Assembly (NCBI GenBank): GCA_009859145.1
Contig: VRVR01000002.1
Location: 434,001-498,000 of the forward strand
Direction: 5' to 3'
DNA from: Andalucia godoyi
Lineage: Eukaryota > Discoba > Jakobea > Jakobida > Andaluciidae
DNA length: 64,000 nucleotides
Positions 58,059-64,000 of this stretch are shown here, piece after piece. A program made the position numbers and the translations under genes. The notes beneath the pieces were generated by a model, which saw nothing but the letters and a program-made list of their open reading frames with translations, did no database searches and was not told the origin of the DNA. How positions within the stretch are numbered: position 1 is the stretch's first letter; every line of letters begins with the position of its first letter.

Positions 58059-58870
58059 CAGAGCGAACTGGAGGCGTGTGCTGGGGTGTGTTTTTTGTGC
58101 TGATTGGTGCGCTGGTCTCATCCGTCCAGGGTCAGTCGGGACAGACATCCGCATGCAAAGCGTACCCTGCGCTATGTCCCCACCATGGCGTGTTCACGAC
58201 GCCGAGTCCTGCGCAGTACTCGGTGAACTTTTCCACTTCTGCCGGAGCATTCACGGTAGATGTCCTGCGATCGTGGGCGCCGATTGGTGCGGACAGGTTC
58301 TATGCGCTTGTAAAAAGCGGTTTCTACAACGACGCCCGCTTCTATCGTGTGCTACCGGGATTCGTGGTGCAGTTTGGGATTGCGGCCTCGGCTGGGGTGT
58401 CTTATATCTGGGAAAACGACGACAAGTTCCACACCAATCTGCCCAACGACCCTGTCATTTCCGGTATTTCCAATGTCCGAGGTTGGGTTTCGTATGCAGC
58501 GGCCGGAGATCCCGTCACGGGACTTGCAGTCAACCGAACGACTGAGATCTTTGTAAACTACGGCGACAATTCCAGGTTGGACAAATTTGGGTTTGTGCCG
58601 TTTGGAGTCGTGAAAAGCACATCGCAGATGGGTATCGTCGATCGTTTGTATTCGTACGGCGAAGTCCGCGACATTTGCGCGCAAACCGTGGCAGTGGATT
58701 CCAAGGCGCAGCACCCTCTCAAGTTTGCGCATCCATCGTCAACGGAAGCGGGGCCAAGATACAATTGCACCGGCCCTTATGCATCCATGATTTACGACGA
58801 TGGTAACGACTATCTGGTGTCTGACTTCCCGCTGATGGACTATGTTATTTCTGCCATCGCAACACCCTAG
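58055..58870 (+). CDS. Secretory cyclophilin-type peptidyl-prolyl isomerase
   Basis: 271 residues with ATG 58055; the frame is open upstream to 57743 but only by low-complexity sequence. A signal peptide (VFFVLIGALVSSVQG) is followed by a cyclophilin domain at about residues 55-200: GADRFYALVKSGFYNDARFYR, VLPGFVVQFG and FGFVPFGVVKS. The catalytic arginine is kept in FYRVLPGFVVQFG, while the usual FHR has become FYR and the QGGD segment is altered. The last 60 residues form an extension with DYGNDY-like acidic and aromatic residues. Role: proline isomerisation in the secretory pathway or outside the cell. Activity is uncertain because of the altered positions. Confidence 0.82.
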   Translation: MTERTGGVCWGVFFVLIGALVSSVQGQSGQTSACKAYPALCPHHGVFTTPSPAQYSVNFSTSAGAFTVDVLRSWAPIGADRFYALVKSGFYNDARFYRVLPGFVVQFGIAASAGVSYIWENDDKFHTNLPNDPVISGISNVRGWVSYAAAGDPVTGLAVNRTTEIFVNYGDNSRLDKFGFVPFGVVKSTSQMGIVDRLYSYGEVRDICAQTVAVDSKAQHPLKFAHPSSTEAGPRYNCTGPYASMIYDDGNDYLVSDFPLMDYVISAIATP

Positions 58871-59066
58871 CCCTAGTGGTGATTTTGCCATCTATCGCAA
58901 TTGCAATAGATGAAACAAACGAACGAACAAACAAACAAACCAAAAAAAAAAAAGGCGATAGAATCAGAAGAAGTGGGGAAAAATGCGTTACAGCACTGAT
59001 TTTCATGATTATAAATTAAGATAGAGGGCGAGTAAAGTCAGACAAAGCAAACGCACAGAAAGCAAA

Positions 59067-59974
59067 TCATTTGCGTTGGAACAACCCATAGAACGCAAAC
59101 AGGACGTAAGGGACCCCGCTCCAAATGACAATGGCTACAGTGTGCATGAGCTTGGAAAACAGCTGCTCAGAGGACGACATTGTGAATTGCAAGTGTGATA
59201 TCGCAGAACCAGCAAATCTGAGCAGCATCGTCGTCGCCCATGTCTGAAGCGTCCGGGACACTTGGTCTGTCATTGGGCGAAACGCGTATGCTGACTCTGT
59301 TTTTGGAATCAGCTGCTTCGAACCACCATGTGCAGAGACAGACGACGATGGCGACGACGATCTGTGCTGGGACTTCTGATAATAATCTTTGGCCTTTTGC
59401 AAGCGAACCTCGCGTTCAGCCGGGTCTGCGTCCGCCAAAAGTCCTTTTTCAATCGCCTTGCCGAGGAAGCTGTGAAAGTCGAGAAAGACACGCGTCAGGA
59501 TTTTGTCATTCTTGGATTTTCCCTCCTTCGCTTCGCTTCTTCTTCTGTCGTCCAAACATGGAAAAGAAAGAAAGTTGCAAAGAGAGTTCAAAACACATAC
59601 CGATGAAGACCGCTCTCGTCGGTCATGGATCACACGACACAATTCACCCAAGGCGTGGTTCTTTAGATCCAGCTCTGCTGATGGGGGAGGGGGGAACAAC
59701 GAATCTGCTGCACTCCAAATCCAAAAAAAGACTTCGCCAGATTTCCGTCGCTCTCACGGCTGAGTGTTTTTTTTTTTCGCACCCCCCCTTTCAAACGCAC
59801 TTTCCATACGGCATCAGCACCAAATCCAAAGGAGTATTTCTTTGTCTCGGGAGATTGGGGAGTCTGCGCAGATTCCAAGGAAGTTTTTCGACTCCTCGAT
59901 TTTGCAGCTTTGAAAACGATCGTAGAGGACTGACAGTTTGGAAATTGATCAGCACTGACAGCACTGACAGCCAT
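59067..59974 (-). CDS. Small protein with C-terminal membrane anchor, three exons proposed
   Basis: Proposed exons 59974-59810, 59672-59601 and 59525-59067, joined by phase-0 introns with donors GTATGG and GTATGT. The result is about 231 residues. The C-terminal helix (VAIVIWSGVPYVLFAFYGLF) before a short basic end gives a tail-anchored topology. The middle has a basic, glutamine/lysine-rich stretch and a Ser-rich linker. The second and third acceptor positions are my best fit but not the only AGs in phase; the final exon is the surest part. The first ATG (59974) lies 26 bases from a GA/GT repeat. I recognise no family. Convergent with the cyclophilin. Confidence 0.5.
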
Positions 59975-59998
59975 TCTCCTCACATGTCAACCGCCCAA

Positions 59999-60036
<38 letters not shown>

Positions 60037-60438
60037 CAGACGCAGAGAGGCTCGTTGCACTTTGAGAAAGGACCTTTCGTTCCCTACTTTTCGTTTTTGT
60101 TTTCGTTTGTTTTGCCCCTTTTCTGCCTTTTGCCATTCCTTTTCTCTTCTTTTCTCTTCTTTTCAAGAATTCTTGTGTTTTTTTATATAATAATAATTTT
60201 CTTGTGCAGATCGCTCTTCAAGTTTCTCCTTTTCTGTCTGTCTCTCTTTCACTTTTTTTGGCGAATTCGTGTATGCGCATTTTGTTTGCTGAACGGAAAA
60301 CATTTTGCCATTGACACATATTATTCACGGATACTGCTGCCTTTCTCCTCCGAAAGAAGAAGAGGAACCAGAAACAGAGAAGAGGTTTTTGGGTATTCTT
60401 CCCATCTTTTTTTTCTTTTTCTAAATATCCTGCCGGAT

Positions 60439-60491
<53 letters not shown>

Positions 60492-60541
60492 CCCCCCCCC
60501 CCCCCCCCCCTTCTTTTCCCATCTTCTTTTGATTTCGTAAA
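59975..60541. other. Divergent promoter region with long pyrimidine tracts
   Basis: 567 bases between the small membrane protein and the dynein gene. It includes (GT)n(GA)n at 60001-60035, CTTTT/TTTTC-rich sequence, (TC)n at 60443-60486 and a run of 19 C at 60492-60510, ending 31 bases before the dynein ATG. Confidence 0.65.
60443..60510. repeat. (TC)n plus (C)19 tract before the dynein start
   Basis: About 22 TC units, then CTCTA, then 19 consecutive C, close to ATG 60542. Long homopolymer of this kind is prone to length change and to sequencing error. Confidence 0.9.
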
Positions 60542-63500
60542 ATGGCATTCGATGCGCGTCATCGCTACCTGATGGGCCGGTCGGCAGAGGTTCTTGGTGC
60601 CGAGTTGCGCGCGGAAATTGAGGACTGTTTTGCCTCCAATGCACGTGTCCTGAAGGCGTTCTTGGACGGCGAAGAGCCTTCGCGGTTGTTTCTGCTGCAC
60701 AAGCCCAAGCTTCCGGAGCCCGATGAATCGTCGGGATCTGTGCAAGTTCCAACGAAGGCTCCCAACCTGCTCCTCTCCACAGGGCAACCGAAGGATCTCG
60801 GTCTTGGTGGTCGCTGTGTGTATTTCGTGCGAGTAACAGCTCCTGGGAAAGCTGTTTCGACCAAGGAGGCCGACCTTGCAAATGATGTGGAAATTGGCGT
60901 TGTGGGCGGCGCGTCTGCACTTGATTCTTTGCACAAAGTTCTTGACAAGGTATTCTTCCCACTGCTCCGTGCACAAACCGAGTGGGGGAAATCAAGCACG
61001 GATGATACATCCGAGTTTTTCTCCACGATGAAAAAGTTTGAAGAAACGCTCTCCAACGTTGTCAAAGTACAGCAAGAAGGTATTGAGCTCAAAAGACCTG
61101 ACAAGCGGTTTGCCGTCGCAAACAATCAGCAAGCTTTTGTGTCAGCGTCTCAAGAATCCGAGCTCGTTGCACACTTCGAAGCGGTTGTCGAAGACTGGTG
61201 CGCGGCCACCGAAAGACTTCTTGCAGAATCTGAGCAAGGTCGCGTGGATTCCGAGGACGCTGGCCCAGACACGGAGCTGGACTACTGGAGAACGAGAATG
61301 GGGAAATTCAATTCCGTCACCGAACAACTGAAACTGAGGGATTGCAAGACGACGCTGGGCGTCCTTACGCAAGCTCGCTCCAAGGTGCTCAAGAAATGGC
61401 GTTCTCTGGATACTCAGATAACAGACGCAGCGAACGAGGCGAAAGACAATGTGAAGTACCTCAGCACGCTGGAGAAGTATCTCGAGCCGCTGTACGGCGG
61501 AGTTCCCAATCAGATTGTCGACTCTCTTCCTGGTTTGATGAACAATCTCAAAATGATGCACACCATTTCGCGGTACTACAACACCACCGAACGAATGACC
61601 ACGCTGTTTGTCAAGTTGACGAACGAAATGATTCGCAACTGCAAGAAGACCATCAAAGCTGACGGTAAGTTGTGGGACCAGGACCCAAGTTCGCTGATTC
61701 GAAAACTCGAATCTTGTCTTCGTTTGAATGAGGCCTACCAGGAGCAATACAGGTTGACGAAGGACAAGCTGCTCTCACAGCCCGGAGCCCGCCAATTCGA
61801 CTTCAACGAGTTGCAGATTTTCGGCAAATTTGAGCTTTTTTGCAAGCGTGTTCAAAAGCTTGTCTATGTGTTCTCGACAGTTGAGCAGTTTTCCGCTCTG
61901 GCGAAGCATTCGATCGATGGGATGGAGAATTTGATCAAGAGATTCCAAGAAATCGTAGATGATTTGAAGAGAAAGCCATACGACTTGCTAGATCACACGA
62001 AGGCTCAGTTTGACAAGGATTACATCGATTTCAACAAGAACATCGAAGAGCTGGAAACAGCCTTGCAAGTGTTCATCAATTCCTCTTTCGAGAACATCAC
62101 TTCGACGGAGAACGCGCTGGCATTGCTCAAGAAGTTTCAATCCATTTTGCAGCGCGAGAATCTCCGTGCCGACTTGGACTCGAAATACATGGTGATTTTC
62201 CACAACTACGGTTTGGATCTCGAGAATGTCCAGAAGACGTACGAGAGATACAAGCACAATCCTCCTCTGATCCGCAATGCCCCGCCGGTTGCAGGAAACA
62301 TCACATGGTCGCGCCAGTTGCTCCGTCGTATCGAAGAGCCGATGAAAAAGTTCCAGCAGAACAGAACCATCATGAATACAAAGGAGTCGAAGAAAATCAT
62401 CCGCACATACAACAAAGTAGCTCGCGCGCTCGTTGAGTTTGAGACTCTCTGGCACTACGCCTGGATGAAGTCGATCGAGACTGCAAAGACGGGATTGCAA
62501 GCGACGCTGATTGTTCGGCATCCGGAGACCGGACGGTTGTTTGTCAACTTTGATCACGAAATTCTGCAGCTTATTCGGGAAACCAAATGGCTTCTTCGGC
62601 TGGGGGTCGATGTTCCCGAATCAGCCAAGATGGTCTTGCTGCAGGAGGACAAGTTCAAGTCCTATTACAACCAGCTGTCTTACGCATTGAAGGAGTACGA
62701 TCGAGTCACTGCCAGGATCATCCCTATCGTGCGGCCGATCATTAGCCCGCATCTCGAGGATCTCGATAAGAAGATTCAGCCGGGTATGACGATTCTGACG
62801 TGGACATCCATGAACATCGATGGCTACTTGCACCGTGTGCACTCCGGTCTGGCCCGGTTTGAGGAGCTGGTCATCAAGATGAATGACATCATTGAAAACC
62901 GCATTGAGAAGAACCTCAAGGTGATCTCGAAGACGCTGTTGGTGGATCTTCCTTCGGACCAGACATTCTCTCTCGATCAGTTTGTTGCTTTGCAAGAAAG
63001 ACACATCAAGTCCCAGTCGTCGCAGATGAACATGAAGAACATGGAAGTGGAGCGTGCGGTGGATGATCTTATGGAGACGATCAAGGCCTTTGCATTAGAG
63101 TTTGTTGTTGTCCCCGATGAAGTATGGGAAGAGGAGATTTCCAAATTGCGAAAGCACTACAATCGTCTTATGTTCAAGGCAATTTTGTCCGCGACCACAA
63201 AGTCCTTGCAGATCGTGAAGAAGCGAATCGGCTCTCGATCTCGCAGCGGAGAAGTTGTGGTTGAAAGACCCTTCTTCAATGTTGATGTAGAGCTGCAGCC
63301 TCCTAATGTTCTGATGAATCCTTCTCTCGACGAAGTGCAAGAGGCAATTAATCGAGCTGCAATTGCAGTGCTTCGGTGCTCCAAACAGTTGTTCCAATGG
63401 TCGGTGAAGACTATGGATCCTGCCCTGAAGGAGTCCTTCTACCCGGAGCTGGCGAGAAACAAGGAAATCGTCAAAGTAGTTTTGCTCCTGACTGGTGGAA

Positions 63501-64000
63501 TCCACGGACTGAAGCAGCAGGTGTATGAGTATTTGCAGACGTTCCGCCAGTATGATTATCTGTGGAAGGACAACAAGCAGGAGGCATATTCCGAGTTCAT
63601 GAAGAATCAGCCAACACTGGAGGATTTTGAAGGAGAACTAAAGAAATACATGGCAATCGAGCAGCAAATTGTCGCCATCAACCCCTCTCATACTATCGGA
63701 TCGCTGACCCTGCAAACCCAGCCGCTGAAGAACGCGTTCAAGTCGGAGGCGGCTGCGTGGAAAGCGCAGTATGCCAAGAATCTGCATGCGCAAGCGAAAC
63801 AGGATCTCGAGAACATTTCGAATTACATGACTGAGACAACAAAGAAATTGCAACGTGATATTTCAGATCTCGAGGATTTGCGATTTGTAATGACAACTCT
63901 CAAGCAAATTCGAGAAAAGGAATCCGAAATCGACATGGAAGTGAATCCTGTGGAGGACATGTATCAACTGCTTGCAAGATACGATGTCCGCGGCATTTCA
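60542..64000 (+). CDS. Axonemal outer-arm dynein heavy chain (DNAH5/DNAH8 or gamma type), partial
   Basis: The frame is open from ATG 60542 to the right edge, 1153 codons of the N-terminal tail. The sequence fits the DHC_N1 region: DARHRYLMGRSAEVL, ITDAANEAKDNVKYLSTLEK, HTISRYYNTTERMTTLFVKL, FDFNELQIFGKFELF and LLRRIEEPMKKFQQ lie in the order expected of the outer-arm gamma/DNAH5 branch. The motor domain and P-loops lie beyond the window. Role: force production between doublet microtubules in motile cilia. The product of a full gene would be about 4,500 residues. No intron is needed in the visible part. Confidence 0.9.
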   Translation, partial: MAFDARHRYLMGRSAEVLGAELRAEIEDCFASNARVLKAFLDGEEPSRLFLLHKPKLPEPDESSGSVQVPTKAPNLLLSTGQPKDLGLGGRCVYFVRVTAPGKAVSTKEADLANDVEIGVVGGASALDSLHKVLDKVFFPLLRAQTEWGKSSTDDTSEFFSTMKKFEETLSNVVKVQQEGIELKRPDKRFAVANNQQAFVSASQESELVAHFEAVVEDWCAATERLLAESEQGRVDSEDAGPDTELDYWRTRMGKFNSVTEQLKLRDCKTTLGVLTQARSKVLKKWRSLDTQITDAANEAKDNVKYLSTLEKYLEPLYGGVPNQIVDSLPGLMNNLKMMHTISRYYNTTERMTTLFVKLTNEMIRNCKKTIKADGKLWDQDPSSLIRKLESCLRLNEAYQEQYRLTKDKLLSQPGARQFDFNELQIFGKFELFCKRVQKLVYVFSTVEQFSALAKHSIDGMENLIKRFQEIVDDLKRKPYDLLDHTKAQFDKDYIDFNKNIEELETALQVFINSSFENITSTENALALLKKFQSILQRENLRADLDSKYMVIFHNYGLDLENVQKTYERYKHNPPLIRNAPPVAGNITWSRQLLRRIEEPMKKFQQNRTIMNTKESKKIIRTYNKVARALVEFETLWHYAWMKSIETAKTGLQATLIVRHPETGRLFVNFDHEILQLIRETKWLLRLGVDVPESAKMVLLQEDKFKSYYNQLSYALKEYDRVTARIIPIVRPIISPHLEDLDKKIQPGMTILTWTSMNIDGYLHRVHSGLARFEELVIKMNDIIENRIEKNLKVISKTLLVDLPSDQTFSLDQFVALQERHIKSQSSQMNMKNMEVERAVDDLMETIKAFALEFVVVPDEVWEEEISKLRKHYNRLMFKAILSATTKSLQIVKKRIGSRSRSGEVVVERPFFNVDVELQPPNVLMNPSLDEVQEAINRAAIAVLRCSKQLFQWSVKTMDPALKESFYPELARNKEIVKVVLLLTGGIHGLKQQVYEYLQTFRQYDYLWKDNKQEAYSEFMKNQPTLEDFEGELKKYMAIEQQIVAINPSHTIGSLTLQTQPLKNAFKSEAAAWKAQYAKNLHAQAKQDLENISNYMTETTKKLQRDISDLEDLRFVMTTLKQIREKESEIDMEVNPVEDMYQLLARYDVRGIS

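Noticed and set aside
1-64000. CRISPR arrays, operons, tRNA or rRNA genes
   Set aside because: No spaced direct repeats, no polycistronic layout and no tRNA T-loop with matching arms outside coding regions.

Overview
This is nuclear DNA from a unicellular eukaryote with a compact, intron-poor genome. Evidence for a eukaryote: spliceosomal introns with GTATG donors, HECT, SP-RING, SNF2, SUN, Mis18 and DENN-type proteins, and no operons or Shine-Dalgarno sites. An axonemal outer-arm dynein heavy chain and IFT139 show that it builds a motile cilium. A mitochondrial carrier, SCO1 and an Rrg7-like protein indicate respiring mitochondria. Secreted phospholipase B-like and large cysteine-rich proteins suit a heterotroph. 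I cannot name the species. A free-living heterotrophic flagellate (a jakobid-type excavate is one option) is a weak inference.

Layout. 1-5 kb: an armadillo-repeat protein (minus), running off the left edge. 5.9-10.4 kb: a BTB-BACK protein convergent with an Afi1-like DENN protein. 10.9-20 kb, plus strand: mitochondrial carrier, a degraded patch with a TnpB/Fanzor-like zinc ribbon, an ATRX-type SNF2 ATPase and a class IV-like histone deacetylase. 20.3-24.6 kb: IFT139. 24.8-26.7 kb (minus): SCO1 and an Rrg7-like mitochondrial nuclease-fold protein, followed by a short inverted-repeat element. 27.5-39 kb (minus): an 11.4 kb intronless HECT E3 ligase. 39.5-47.8 kb: an unknown, probably mitochondrial protein, phospholipase B-like, CDC123, PIAS/SIZ SUMO ligase and Mis18. 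48-59 kb: a SUCO/SLP1-type SUN protein, a 1227-residue cysteine-rich probable GPI protein, a second secreted protein and a secreted cyclophilin. 59-64 kb: a small membrane-anchored protein (minus) and the N-terminal third of an outer-arm dynein heavy chain (DNAH5/DNAH8 type), cut by the right edge.

Start codons. Many long open frames begin at GTG or TTG. I moved those starts to the first credible ATG or to a splice junction, and each entry says so. Introns I could place are 120-150 nt long with GTATG donors.

Functional themes. Chromatin and SUMO genes (ATRX, HDAC, PIAS, Mis18), cilium genes (IFT139, dynein), mitochondrial respiration genes (carrier, SCO1, Rrg7-like) and a run of secretory-pathway genes at 48-59 kb. 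The most unusual items are the inverted-repeat element family (26.9 kb and 51.1-51.6 kb), the Fanzor-like relic, the CaaX-tailed CDC123, the Rrg7-like protein next to SCO1, and compound dinucleotide repeats placed just upstream of several start codons.
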